Part shown: one piece after another, positions 14,639 through 23,314 of the stretch
Position numbering within the stretch: position 1 is the first letter of the stretch
Layout: each line of letters begins with the position of its first letter
Origin: Bacillota bacterium
Lineage (GTDB): Bacteria; Bacillota; Clostridia; Oscillospirales; Ruminococcaceae
DNA length: 42,404 nt
Assembly (NCBI GenBank): GCA_023415575.1
Contig: JAEZKF010000009.1
Location: forward strand, 1-42,404
Reading direction: 5' to 3'
The notes under the pieces: model-generated
Databases searched by the model: none
What the model was told of the DNA's origin: nothing
What the model saw: only the letters and a program-made list of their open reading frames with translations
Translations under genes and position numbers: made by a program

Positions 14639-16558
14639 TTATTCAGCCAGTTCAGCCCATTCATCGAGATATTCAGATAGGTTAGTTTTGAGCATTTGCA
14701 AGCGCTCGCAGCACTCCTGCATGCGTTTGTAGTCGCTGTACACCTCTTCGCTTGCGATATCTGCTTCAAGCTCGCTTATCTCCTGTTCACAGTTGCCGAT
14801 GAGGTTCTCAAGCTCCCGAACCCGCGCTTTGCGTTTCGCTTCAAGGCTTTTTTGTTCGCGGCTTTTGTAATACCCATTGTGCTTTGAGGGCACTTCTTGT
14901 TTTATTGCAGCGGGCTGTGCTGCGATGGCCTGCTCTCTTTCCCGGGCAATCTCGTTCATATAGCTGTCAAAGTTGCCGTTGTAAACCTTTACGCCGTCGA
15001 GGTGAAGCTCTACAATCTTAGTCGGTACCCGATTGAGTAAGTATCGGTCATGCGATACAAAAATCAGAGTGCCTTCATAATCAAGCAATGCCTGCTCAAG
15101 GTCCTCTTTTGCATGCAAATCAAGGTGGTTGGTGGGCTCGTCAAGTATCAGTACGTTAGTTTTGGTAAGCGTGAGGATAGCAAACGACAGCTTTGCTCGT
15201 TCCCCACCGCTTAATACGCTAACCTTCTTGTAGACGTTCTCACCGGTCAGCAGCACCCTGCCAAGGGCAGTGCGCATCTCGTACTCAGTGCGAGTGGGAA
15301 AGCGATCCCACAGTTCGTTTAGGGCAGTCTTTTCAAAGTTAAGGTTGGCATTTTCCTGCTCGTAATACCCAATGACTGCATTCTGCCCCCACCGGTAGCT
15401 TCCCCCGCTGATCGGCAGCAGTCCTTGAAGTGCCTTAAGAAGCGAGGATTTGCCCACCCCATTTGCGCCGATTAAGGCAACTCGTTCGCCACGCTTAATA
15501 CTGAGAAAGAGGTTATGAAACAATTGCTTTTTCGCTTCGCCCTCGCCTACTGTAAGGGATAGATTTTCTATCTCCAGCAGATCCTTATAAGGCGGGCGAT
15601 CAACCGGAAAGCGCAGGGTCATATGTTTTTCATAGACCGTGGGTTTTTCCATGACCTCAATCTTTTCAAGCGCTTTTTGGCGCCCCTTTGCCCTGTTTGA
15701 GGTGGATGCGCGGGCTATGTTGCGGTCAATGTAGTCCTGCAATGAGGCAATATGCTTTTGCTGATGTTCATACTCCTTTTGCAGCCGCTCAAACCGCTCC
15801 TGTTTAAGAATCAGGTATTTTGAATAGTTGCCGGGATATGCGGTCAGCTTGCACCGCTCAAGCTCCCAGATCTGTGAAACCACCTTATCGAGGAAGTATC
15901 GGTCATGCGATACGACTATAATTGCACCATTGTATTCAGTCAGGTATTGCTCCAACCACATCAGAGTTTTGAAATCCAGATGATTGGTCGGCTCGTCGAG
16001 GATGAGAAGCTCCGGCTCCTCAAGCAGAAGGCGGGCCATCGCAAGGCGGGTTTTCTCGCCGCCGCTTAGAGATGAAATAGGCGTATCGGGTGCCGTTTGG
16101 CCAAATCCCATACCGTTGAGGATGGTTTTAATCTTTACCTCGATTAGATACCCGTCAGCATGCTCAAATGCAGTCTGCTTTTTCGCATATTCGGCAGAGA
16201 GCTTGTGCAGTCTTTCGCTGTCGTCACCGTACAAGGCCATCTCCTTTTCGATTGCGCGCATCTCGTTTTGCAGGGCAAGTAGTGGCGCAAAGACGCTCAG
16301 CATCTCGTCATACAGGGTACTGGTGCGGTCCAGACCACTGTTTTGCTCTAAAAAGCCTATCGAAAGCCCGCTTGTGCGAGCAACTGTTCCCTCATCCGGC
16401 TCAAGGCGGCCGGTGATGATATTGAGAAGCGTTGATTTTCCTGCCCCGTTTGCCCCAATTAGGCCGATTCGATCAGCCTTTTCTACCGTAACGTTAATAT
16501 CGGCAAGTACCTTTTTATCCAAAAACCCTTTATGCAGGGATTCTATATGTAATAACAT
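14639..16558 (-). CDS. ABC-F family ATPase
   Basis: A 639-residue soluble protein with two ABC ATPase domains in one chain and no membrane segment, the mark of ABC-F ribosome-associated factors. Domain 1 has GANGAGKST (35-43) and LSGGEKTRLAMARLLL with LLILDEPTNHLD. A basic linker follows (about 240-310, with RASTSNRAKGRQKALEKIE), like the P-site interaction motif. Domain 2 has GANGVGKSS and LSGGERAKLSFAIL with LDEPTNHLD. The C-terminal 80 residues are a coiled coil rich in Glu and Lys, as in Uup/YdiF-type members. It is the last gene of a run with a MacA-like adaptor and MacB-like permease. Whether it is a housekeeping factor or a resistance factor cannot be told from the sequence. Confidence 0.92.
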   Translation of the reverse strand: MLLHIESLHKGFLDKKVLADINVTVEKADRIGLIGANGAGKSTLLNIITGRLEPDEGTVARTSGLSIGFLEQNSGLDRTSTLYDEMLSVFAPLLALQNEMRAIEKEMALYGDDSERLHKLSAEYAKKQTAFEHADGYLIEVKIKTILNGMGFGQTAPDTPISSLSGGEKTRLAMARLLLEEPELLILDEPTNHLDFKTLMWLEQYLTEYNGAIIVVSHDRYFLDKVVSQIWELERCKLTAYPGNYSKYLILKQERFERLQKEYEHQQKHIASLQDYIDRNIARASTSNRAKGRQKALEKIEVMEKPTVYEKHMTLRFPVDRPPYKDLLEIENLSLTVGEGEAKKQLFHNLFLSIKRGERVALIGANGVGKSSLLKALQGLLPISGGSYRWGQNAVIGYYEQENANLNFEKTALNELWDRFPTRTEYEMRTALGRVLLTGENVYKKVSVLSGGERAKLSFAILTLTKTNVLILDEPTNHLDLHAKEDLEQALLDYEGTLIFVSHDRYLLNRVPTKIVELHLDGVKVYNGNFDSYMNEIAREREQAIAAQPAAIKQEVPSKHNGYYKSREQKSLEAKRKARVRELENLIGNCEQEISELEADIASEEVYSDYKRMQECCERLQMLKTNLSEYLDEWAELAE

Positions 16559-16605
16559 CTGTCAAGTTGTCCCCTTTACAGTTATTGCGCTGTTGGATGC
16601 AGTGA

Positions 16606-17349
16606 TTATTCGCATGCAAGTGGCAGAATTCCGCCAATATCAAGTAGCTCGCCATCTGTTAAGTTAATATGCTTTACATTATACTTCTGCAAAAAATCTA
16701 ACATTATTTCGCTGTCGGGATGCCGTTCCAGCACGCCGGTAAACGCCAAAACCCCTTTGTCAATCAATCCGCAGCATCCGCCGATAAACCCATATGGATA
16801 GCCGTCCAAACGAATGTGTCCGGCACTGATTTTGAGCACATCTATTCCCTCTTGCTTGCATATTGCTGCGATAGAAGGGTCTGTGGTGATAATCGCGTTG
16901 TCGCTTACAACGCAAACCGAGCATCTGGCATAGCCTTGAGCGCACATAAGCTGCTCTATTCCCTTGTTCTCACAGTAGCGGGTAATCTCAGGCGCCGGAT
17001 TCCTGCCGCAGATTATGCGATTTCCGAGCCTTAAGACGTTGAGCGTGCAATCAAATGGATATGTAGCCCCAAGGGGCTGTGAAATTGCTGCTACACTAAA
17101 ACCGTATTTCATTAGCTCTTGGGCATCTTTCGTATGCTCATTGTGAATCAAAAGCTCTCTGCCTCCAAGATGGTGCAAAAGCATATCGGCGTGATATTGC
17201 ACCGCAGGAGGTAGCCTATCACACGCGTCAAGTTTGATACAGGAAATGCCCACCCCTTCAAGCGCAGCAATGACCCTTTCATACTGGTGCCCGACTGCCG
17301 CGACCGTTACCCGAGAGGAAGGCAAATTTGGAGAATGTATATGCTTCAT
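16606..17349 (-). CDS. DUF6873-like protein
   Basis: A soluble protein of about 247 residues that resembles, from memory, a clostridial family named DUF6873 with a GME (amidinotransferase-like) fold. Signs are MKHIHSPNLPSSRVTVAAVG at the start, internal DNAIITTDPSIA, the glycine-rich YPYGFIGGCCGLI, and HPDSEIMLDFL. I do not see a full catalytic Cys-His-Glu set that I could assign, so enzyme activity is open. The start is ambiguous. I chose the ATG at 17349, behind AGGA; the ATG at 17376 overlaps the stop codon of the permease gene and could use translational coupling. It lies between the permease and ABC-F genes. Confidence 0.6.
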   Translation of the reverse strand: MKHIHSPNLPSSRVTVAAVGHQYERVIAALEGVGISCIKLDACDRLPPAVQYHADMLLHHLGGRELLIHNEHTKDAQELMKYGFSVAAISQPLGATYPFDCTLNVLRLGNRIICGRNPAPEITRYCENKGIEQLMCAQGYARCSVCVVSDNAIITTDPSIAAICKQEGIDVLKISAGHIRLDGYPYGFIGGCCGLIDKGVLAFTGVLERHPDSEIMLDFLQKYNVKHINLTDGELLDIGGILPLACE

Positions 17350-17368
17350 ATCAAAAAGTCCTATACGT

Positions 17369-18574
17369 TTACTCATTGCGCAGTGCATCCACGGGATTAA
17401 GCTTAGACGCCTTAGACGCAGGATAGACGCCGAAGACGGTTCCGCTTAAGACAGAAAATGCAATGCACAGCAGTAATAGCCTGATATTCACAATCGGCGC
17501 TATCCCGACAATCCAAAACGCCATAAAGGATAAAAGCAACCCAATACAGCATCCAATCAGGCTGCCGAGCAGAGAGATAGTAAAGGCCTCCAACAGAAAT
17601 TCGCTGAGGATAACTGAGTTGCGGGCGCCTATCGCCTTCTTGATGCCAATCTCACGCGTTCTTTCGTTGACCGAAACCAGCATAACCGTCATAATGGATA
17701 GTCCGGCAACAATAAGGGAGATTGCTGCAATAGCAGAAAGTACGTAGGAGATAATGTTAAGCAGGTTATTGAGCTTGTCCTTTTGCTGGGCGATGTTCTG
17801 TGTTTTGTATATCTTTCCGTTGCCGTTAGTCTGCTCAAGTCGGCGCACAATCTCATTGCCTACTGCTTCTAAGCTTGCGCCGTCTTTTGCCTGCACGGCA
17901 ATTTGGTCAAAGTGGCCCCTGCCCGCCGCCTTCTGCATAGCGGTATATGGAATGTAAACAAATGTCGGGATATAGCTGCTCAGCATTGATTGTAGCATAT
18001 TGCCGCCCGAGTTTACAACCCCAATAATGGTAAACTCCTCGTTTGCGCCTCCAAGGCGCAGGCGGATGGTTTTGCCGACGATGTTGGTTCGTTTATAGGT
18101 TTGGTAGGCAAAGTTTTTATCCACAAGGCATACGTTATCGCCGCTGCCTACATCAGCTTTGCCTATCAATCGTCCGTGAAGGATTTCAAGCGAAAAGATT
18201 TGCCGTGCACCCGCATCAATTCCCCACACCGCGCTGTTTAGCACCAGGTTCTTTGTATAGGCATTGGTGTACTCAAGCATGACAGGGATAGCATCCTTGA
18301 CATTCTCGGAGGCCTTTACCACAGCAAGGTCATCGATGCTCAGCGTTTCTTCGGTAATCCGTTTGTCAGTCTCTATGGTAAGCCCGCTGATGCCGATGGA
18401 GTCGAGCTCATTGTTAATTGCCGACTTCCCCATATCGGAGATTGCCCCGATAATGATGACTGAGCAAACGCCGATAGCAATGCCGATAATCGTCAGGATG
18501 GTTCGAAATCTATTGCAAAACAGGTTTTTGAGTGCATATTTGAGATAGTCGCTCAAAGACCCAACACTCCTCAT
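17369..18574 (-). CDS. MacB-like ABC transporter permease (FtsX fold)
   Basis: A 401-residue membrane protein with the MacB/FtsX layout. One helix near the N-terminus (about 24-45, TILTIIGIAIGVCSVIIIGA) is followed by an extracytoplasmic core domain of about 220 residues and three C-terminal helices around 275-300, 325-350 and 360-385. The cytoplasmic signature VNERTREIGIKKAIGA is present. In MacAB-type exporters this subunit works with a MacA adaptor and an ATPase. The adaptor is directly upstream, with the stop and start codons overlapping as ATGA, but no ATPase gene is next to it and this protein has no nucleotide-binding domain. Confidence 0.88.
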   Translation of the reverse strand: MRSVGSLSDYLKYALKNLFCNRFRTILTIIGIAIGVCSVIIIGAISDMGKSAINNELDSIGISGLTIETDKRITEETLSIDDLAVVKASENVKDAIPVMLEYTNAYTKNLVLNSAVWGIDAGARQIFSLEILHGRLIGKADVGSGDNVCLVDKNFAYQTYKRTNIVGKTIRLRLGGANEEFTIIGVVNSGGNMLQSMLSSYIPTFVYIPYTAMQKAAGRGHFDQIAVQAKDGASLEAVGNEIVRRLEQTNGNGKIYKTQNIAQQKDKLNNLLNIISYVLSAIAAISLIVAGLSIMTVMLVSVNERTREIGIKKAIGARNSVILSEFLLEAFTISLLGSLIGCCIGLLLSFMAFWIVGIAPIVNIRLLLLCIAFSVLSGTVFGVYPASKASKLNPVDALRNE

Positions 18575-19608
18575 CCATTTGAGGCGAGGCGGACTAAGCG
18601 CTCGTCCCCTTCTATCTTGTCCGGATTTGTTACTACAATCTCGTTTTCCAGCAAGCCGCCGGTCACCTCAACGCCATGAAGCAGCTCGTTACCTGTTGTG
18701 ATGACGCGTTTATAGGCCTTTCCCCCAACATAGACATACACATACTCATTCTGGTCGTCATCCTGACAAATGGCTTCATACGGTAAAACTAAGGCCTCTC
18801 GGCCTTGTTCCACTACAATCTTCGCCTTTGTTGTATAACCCGGCTTGAGCTGGTTGTCGGGATTTAAGATCTCCAGCACGACATCCACCGTTGCATCAGT
18901 TGTCGAGGAAAGCACAGGCCGGTTTGCCGTCGGATATATCTTTTGGACTACACCGCTATATAATGTTCCGCTGTTTGCTATAACAGAAAGGAGCGCCTTC
19001 TGACCAATCTGTACCATTGAGATATTGTTTTCGGAAACAGAAACGCGTGCAATAAGATTGTCTGTCTGCGCGATGGATATGATGGGCACAAGGGCGGTTG
19101 CAAGCTCGTTTTCGTATGCATTTACTGCGGTTACAACCCCGCTTTCGGGCGCCTTAATGATGTTTGGGATAGACTGAATCGCTTTTTTGTTTTTCTCATA
19201 AAAATCAATGATGGAGCTTCCGCCGGAGTTGACAAACTGACTGAGCAGTTCATCCGAAATACCGGACAAACCTCCGCCCATAATGGCTGAGACTGCCATC
19301 GTTGAATCAAGGTTTGAATAGGCGGCAAGCGTTGCATCTTTATCTACTACAGCAATACGTTGCCCTTTTTTGACGTAATCCCCTACCTCGACATCAATGC
19401 GAGACAAAACAACCGGAACATCCAGTGAAACATCGCTCTTTTTCTCCTGTTCAATAGAGCCTGAACAGCTTAAGTATTGATTATATACAGATTTTTTGAT
19501 TTGTGTTACACTGACCTCCGGTATGGTGGCAAGAAAGATATTCGGAACAAAGATGCTTGATATTAGCAAAACAACACCAAATAACAGAATTGCCACCCTT
19601 AGCTTCAT
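18571..19608 (-). CDS. MacA/HlyD-like efflux adaptor
   Basis: A protein of about 345 residues with an N-terminal membrane anchor (residues 3-25, LRVAILLFGVVLLISSIFVPN) and then a membrane-fusion layout. A first lipoyl half (VVLSRIDVEVGDYVKKGQRI), a short helical insert, a second half (IKAPESGVVTAVNAYENE) and beta-barrel regions ending PDKIEGDERLVRL are visible. It should link the permease to the cell exterior or to substrate. The ATG at 19608 follows GGTGACGGG; a GTG three codons upstream is possible. It is the first gene of the adaptor-permease-DUF6873-ABC-F run. Confidence 0.85.
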   Translation of the reverse strand: MKLRVAILLFGVVLLISSIFVPNIFLATIPEVSVTQIKKSVYNQYLSCSGSIEQEKKSDVSLDVPVVLSRIDVEVGDYVKKGQRIAVVDKDATLAAYSNLDSTMAVSAIMGGGLSGISDELLSQFVNSGGSSIIDFYEKNKKAIQSIPNIIKAPESGVVTAVNAYENELATALVPIISIAQTDNLIARVSVSENNISMVQIGQKALLSVIANSGTLYSGVVQKIYPTANRPVLSSTTDATVDVVLEILNPDNQLKPGYTTKAKIVVEQGREALVLPYEAICQDDDQNEYVYVYVGGKAYKRVITTGNELLHGVEVTGGLLENEIVVTNPDKIEGDERLVRLASNG

Positions 19609-19795
19609 ACCCGTCACCCATTCCGTCGAAACTACGACATTGTTCTATTATTGCACTAAATCTGAATTTAGCGCGATATGTAGCCTGTTATGCGTTTGCA
19701 AGCCCTTACTTCTCCTATTCTGACTATACTATTGTGAGTTGAAAGGCACGGTTTTATTTATGAAAGATGTGTTAAATTTGGGCCTTAAAAAACCA

Positions 19796-19833
19796 TCAAA
19801 AAATCCGCCCAAAGCAAGCGCTTTAAGCGGATT
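19796..19833 (-). terminator. Terminator of the phospholipase-like gene
   Basis: On the minus strand AATCCGC/GCGGATT (19833-19802) with an inner AAAGC/GCTTT stem is followed by TTTTTTGATGG. It begins 11 bases past the stop codon. Confidence 0.8.
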
Positions 19834-19843
19834 ATCTATGCAT

Positions 19844-20788
19844 TTATTCAATGAGCCTGGAATGTCTGGGTGACCCATTGTCAAAAGAATCGCCTGCTAC
19901 TACATGACCAGGTATATCATTTAAGATGTGAGATGCCATTCGGCCCATCAGCTCAGAAGCCTCTCTGACCGAATGCTCAAAAAGGTCTTCGAAGCTTTCG
20001 GTTCGTGTGATTTCCGGACGGGATAGGCTTACCCATGGACGGTGGTCATCGTTCATCACGGTGGTGTCATAGCACTTTGCCCGAAGCAAATGATATACTA
20101 TCCTCTTTTTGCCGATGATAGCATCCACTGCTTTTGCAGCATAACCTATGCCCATGCGATCAACGATAAAGCGGAAATACCGGCGCGCACCGATAAAGCT
20201 ACGCCTTATCTCCTTTGGCTGAACAGTGATATTATATAATACATACAACAGGTTTGCATACAGCTTACTGATTGGCTCACAGACAGTGTTATCCTGCATG
20301 ACAGCAGCAGGAAACCGAAACTCCTTGGCACTAATACCCAGCCTGCGCTTGACAATAATGCAGTCAATATCGCTTTCAATCTTATGGTGAATTGAATGTA
20401 GCCGCGGATTTTGACGCTCCATCTCGGTTTGCAGCCAGTACACATAGGGATGGCAGTTTTTGTCCAAAACATAGTGGCAGCAAAAGCCGAGAGTGTAGGA
20501 GAATACCGCTTTGAAATCGGGTGTATCCTTTATGCTGATGGCGTACTGCTGCAGCTTGAGAAATAAGCTGCTGGTCTTATCTTGGTGCATCACAATACCA
20601 TAGCGAGGGAGTCTTCTGCTCCCCGCAAGTAAGGCAAAAAACAGAAGATCCGGCCCTTGCAGACCCCATTCAAACGCCGTGCAATCAAGTGGATAGCCGC
20701 AAACAGAGGCACCCTTTTCGAAATACTCGCAGATACCCGTATCCAGCACGGCGGCTCCAAATAGACTGTGCGTGATGTGTGCAGGCAT
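19844..20788 (-). CDS. Zinc-dependent phospholipase C family protein
   Basis: A 314-residue protein of the zinc-dependent phospholipase C/S1-P1 nuclease-like fold. The metal-ligand pattern is visible in order: MPAHITHSLFG with the first His, LQGPDLLFF with an Asp, GFCCHYVLDKNCHPYVYW with two His and an Asp, and HHKIESDID. There is no signal peptide, so it is probably cytoplasmic and unlike secreted alpha-toxin; its substrate is unknown. The ATG at 20788 follows AAGGGG by eight bases, and an upstream in-frame codon at 20818 is rejected for lack of a site. It lies 70 bases after the folate transporter gene with no terminator between, so it may share the THF-controlled message. Confidence 0.78.
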   Translation of the reverse strand: MPAHITHSLFGAAVLDTGICEYFEKGASVCGYPLDCTAFEWGLQGPDLLFFALLAGSRRLPRYGIVMHQDKTSSLFLKLQQYAISIKDTPDFKAVFSYTLGFCCHYVLDKNCHPYVYWLQTEMERQNPRLHSIHHKIESDIDCIIVKRRLGISAKEFRFPAAVMQDNTVCEPISKLYANLLYVLYNITVQPKEIRRSFIGARRYFRFIVDRMGIGYAAKAVDAIIGKKRIVYHLLRAKCYDTTVMNDDHRPWVSLSRPEITRTESFEDLFEHSVREASELMGRMASHILNDIPGHVVAGDSFDNGSPRHSRLIE

Positions 20789-20858
20789 AGCGCGCGCCCC
20801 TTTTATGGTCTTGTGCAAGCTTATCCTTTGAAAATGAAAATAGGTTTATTTACTATCG

Positions 20859-21413
20859 TTACTTAATCGGAATCCGTCCTTGTTTTGTGAGCTTCTCCAG
20901 TGCCTTTAATACTGTAAACATCAAAGCAACCTCTATGGGCAGCAAGGCGGCGTTCTTCAAAAGTCTGGTTGGCATCATTGCGATAATCGGAGTACCGTAT
21001 AGCAGCTTGAGCCAAACGGAATTTAAGCCTATCTGTACAAACAATGAGATCGTAAGCTTTGCAAATATAACACGAGGCAGAGATACGTTCTTCTTGTACA
21101 AGAATATGCCGTAAATAAAGCCGGACAAAAAGCCGCTGATTGTAAATCCGATAAAGTAGGGTCCGGCAGGACTTATGGCATAGCTGATAAGATCGGCGGC
21201 TATGCCAACCAAACCACCGAAAACCGGTCCATACAAGGCACCGATAATGCAAAGCGGCAAAAAGGCAAAGGAAATCTTCAAAAACTCGGTTGGCCTTAGC
21301 GTATAAAAGCTAAGCACAACGACGATGGCTGTCATCATTGCTGATACGGCAAGGGCCGGAACACTTTTTAGGTTCTTTGCAGAACCAACAATGGATTGAA
21401 TCAGACTTTTCAA
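20859..21413 (-). CDS. folT: Folate-family ECF transporter S component
   Basis: A 184-residue membrane protein that captures folate for an energy-coupling-factor transporter. It has about six helices, the family arginine-containing loop after the first (LSFYTLRPTEFLKISFAFLP) and ALYGPVFGGLVGIAADLISY. The TTG start at 21413 lies seven bases after a perfect AGGAGG. The ATPase and T subunits (EcfA, EcfT) are not in the window and would be shared with other S components. The THF riboswitch directly upstream supports folate as the substrate. Confidence 0.92.
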   Translation of the reverse strand: MKSLIQSIVGSAKNLKSVPALAVSAMMTAIVVVLSFYTLRPTEFLKISFAFLPLCIIGALYGPVFGGLVGIAADLISYAISPAGPYFIGFTISGFLSGFIYGIFLYKKNVSLPRVIFAKLTISLFVQIGLNSVWLKLLYGTPIIAMMPTRLLKNAALLPIEVALMFTVLKALEKLTKQGRIPIK

Positions 21414-21420
21414 AAAAATA

Positions 21421-21590
21421 CCTCCTATATGAGCATTGTAAAGATTTGCTACATATAGGAGGGAGAATACAATATTAACCTATTATGTAGCAGCGGGATG
21501 CGAAAGCTGTACCGCAAGATAAAACTTTTCGTCCATGGGCAACTCCCCGTCCGCATGGCACTTTACGCACAGCTTCCTACTCTGCTATAA
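21421..21590 (-). promoter_or_regulatory. Tetrahydrofolate riboswitch with translational switch
   Basis: Read on the minus strand, TAGCAGAGTAGG, GCGTAAAGTG, GGACGAAAAG and GCATCCCGCTGCTA follow the order of the THF aptamer (GAGUAG, GCGUUAAGUG, ACGAA, GCAUCCGCU). Its closing stem is TAGCAG/CTGCTA. The expression platform is visible: CCTCCTATATG (21462-21452) pairs fully with CATATAGGAGG (21431-21421), hiding the folT Shine-Dalgarno. The aptamer end GCTACATAATAGG (21491-21479) can instead pair with CCTATATGTAGC (21460-21449) and free it. Ligand binding should therefore shut off folT. Confidence 0.88.
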
Positions 21591-21604
21591 ATCTTTCTTG
21601 TGAT

Positions 21605-21633
21605 ACTATAACACACACAACTTGTTTTTTCAA
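21605..21633 (-). promoter_or_regulatory. Promoter of the folT riboswitch transcript
   Basis: On the minus strand TTGAAA (21633-21628) and TATAGT (21610-21605) are spaced by 17 bases, about 10-15 bases before the aptamer. Confidence 0.65.
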
Positions 21634-21661
21634 CAATTAGAGTAAAATTATAGAAGTCGTG

Positions 21662-22885
21662 TTACAGTACTACTTTGTGGTAAACCTTTTTACCTTTTCT
21701 GATAATAAGCTCTCCGTCTTTAAAGTCATCTCGCTTAACGGTAGCTGCAATATCTGCTACCTTCTCGCCGTCGATGGTGATACCACCCTGCATAACAAGG
21801 CGTCTTGCCTCGCCCTTGGAGGGTGCAAGCCCTGTCTTTGTAAGAAGATCAAGCACAGAGATAGCATCATCTGCAAAATCATCGCTAGCAAGCTGAGTGG
21901 TGGGCATATTTTCACTATTGCCGCCGGCGGCAAACAGGGCACGTGCAGCACTCAAAGCCTTATCAGCCTCTTCCTTGCCGTGAACAAGGTTTGTGAGCTC
22001 ATAAGCAAGGCGCTCCTTCGCCTGATTAAGTTCACTTCCCTGCCACTTTTCCATCTCGCGGATTTCTTCAAGCGGCACAAAGGTAATCATCTTCAGGCAT
22101 CTGATGACATCGTCATCCGCTACATTACGCCAGTACTGGAAGAACTCATACGGGGGAGTCTTTTCGGGGTCGAGCCAGATTGCGCCCTTTTCGGTCTTGC
22201 CCATCTTCTTGCCCTCTTTTGTGGTAAGAAGCGTAAAGGTCATGCCGTAGACGTCCTTACTATCGCAGCGACGAACCAAATCCACACCGCTGATGATGTT
22301 TGCCCACTGGTCATCCCCGCCGAACTCCATCTTACAGTCGTAATCGCGGCTGAGCTTTAAAAAGTCGTAGCTCTGCATCAGCATGTAGTTAAACTCAATA
22401 AAGGTTAAGCCTCTCTCAAGCCTTGTCTTAAAGCATTCAGCTGTCAGCATGCGGTTAACCGAGAAATGCACGCCGATCTCACGCAAAAAGTCGATGTAGT
22501 TGAGCTTTTTGAGCCAATCGCCGTTTCTGGCTATGATGGCCTTGCCGTCCGAGAAATCGATGAACCTGCTCATCTGGCGGCGGAAGCACTCCGCATTGTG
22601 GTCAATCTCCTCGGGTGTCAGCATTTTACGCATATCGGTCTTGCCCGTCGGGTCACCAATCATGGTGGTTCCGGTTCCAAGCAGTACTATGGGACGGTGA
22701 CCTGCGCGCTGCATGTGTGACATGACAATCAGCTGCAAAAAGTGCCCGACATGCAGGCTGTCAGCAGTAGCATCAAAGCCGATGTAGAAGGTGATCTTCT
22801 CCTTCTCCAAAAGCTCCCGAATCTCGTTTTCATGTGTCATTTGTGCAATCAAGCCGCGTTCTTTGAGTTCGTCAAATACACTCAC
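21662..22885 (-). CDS. tyrS: Tyrosyl-tRNA synthetase
   Basis: A 407-residue class I synthetase that charges tRNA-Tyr. The HIGH-type motif is HVGH (residues 45-48), the KMSKS-type motif is KMGKT, and the tyrosine pocket includes YMLMQSYDFLKL and GGDDQWANI. A C-terminal S4 domain is present (LAPSKGEARRLVMQGGITID). The GTG at 22885 follows GGAGG, and a frame open to 22975 would run back into the T-box terminator region. It is preceded by a tyrosine T-box and a consensus promoter. Confidence 0.97.
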   Translation of the reverse strand: MSVFDELKERGLIAQMTHENEIRELLEKEKITFYIGFDATADSLHVGHFLQLIVMSHMQRAGHRPIVLLGTGTTMIGDPTGKTDMRKMLTPEEIDHNAECFRRQMSRFIDFSDGKAIIARNGDWLKKLNYIDFLREIGVHFSVNRMLTAECFKTRLERGLTFIEFNYMLMQSYDFLKLSRDYDCKMEFGGDDQWANIISGVDLVRRCDSKDVYGMTFTLLTTKEGKKMGKTEKGAIWLDPEKTPPYEFFQYWRNVADDDVIRCLKMITFVPLEEIREMEKWQGSELNQAKERLAYELTNLVHGKEEADKALSAARALFAAGGNSENMPTTQLASDDFADDAISVLDLLTKTGLAPSKGEARRLVMQGGITIDGEKVADIAATVKRDDFKDGELIIRKGKKVYHKVVL

Positions 22886-22972
22886 TGTTTTATCCTCCTC
22901 AGATTTTGAATCATGTTGTTTGTAATGGCTCGTCAGTAATAGGATTACCAATCGCAACCGTATTTTGACAAT

Positions 22973-23015
22973 CAAAAATCCCCCTGCACAAAGGATTTAG
23001 CCTTTGTGCAGAGGG
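22973..23015 (-). terminator. T-box controlled terminator of tyrS
   Basis: On the minus strand CCCTCTGCACAAAGG pairs with CCTTTGTGCAGGGGG around CTAAAT and is followed by ATTTTTG. The stem is about 15 bp with one G-U pair, and lies 88 bases before the tyrS start. Confidence 0.88.
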
Positions 23016-23255
23016 CGTATCAAACGCTGTACCACCTCTGTTTATCGCACACCTCGCGATGTACGACCTCACTGGGTACTATCATACCCATTCGCTGTAA
23101 CGTGCGAACCCGGCACATGCCTAGCATTGCAGTTAAGTACAATGTTCAGCAAGGCTGCTCAAGGGTGTATTCACACAGGGCTACATACCTCCTTACACCA
23201 ACCGGAGGCTCTCTGCGCTGTAGGGTCCAGTGCTACTATCCCTATCACTGCATTT
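22980..23255 (-). promoter_or_regulatory. Tyrosine T-box leader
   Basis: The minus-strand leader has the stem I landmarks AGAGAGCC and GGTTGGTG, a TAC tyrosine specifier in GTGAATACACC (codon at 23169-23167), and the T-box AGAGGTGGTACAGCG (23039-23025). In the T-box the UGGU bulge would pair with an ACCA tRNA end, as expected for tRNA-Tyr with discriminator A. Uncharged tRNA-Tyr should favour antitermination and tyrS expression. Confidence 0.88.
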
Positions 23256-23274
23256 GTGTTGACTAATTTACTGA

Positions 23275-23304
23275 ATTATATTACAGTATGCTCGGTTTTG
23301 TCAA
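23275..23304 (-). promoter_or_regulatory. Promoter of tyrS
   Basis: On the minus strand perfect TTGACA (23304-23299) and perfect TATAAT (23280-23275) are spaced by 18 bases. It starts 11 bases after the recN stop codon, so tyrS is independent of the recN operon. Confidence 0.85.
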
Positions 23305-23314
23305 GACTGATACT

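Noticed and set aside
16606..17388. Classifying the DUF6873-like protein as an arginine deiminase-type enzyme
   Set aside because: A fold resemblance is possible, but no complete catalytic Cys-His-Glu set could be assigned by eye.
19760..19873. Possible 37-codon plus-strand gene starting MKDVLNLGLKK
   Set aside because: It reads through the terminator and into the end of the phospholipase-like gene, and has no well-placed ribosome site.
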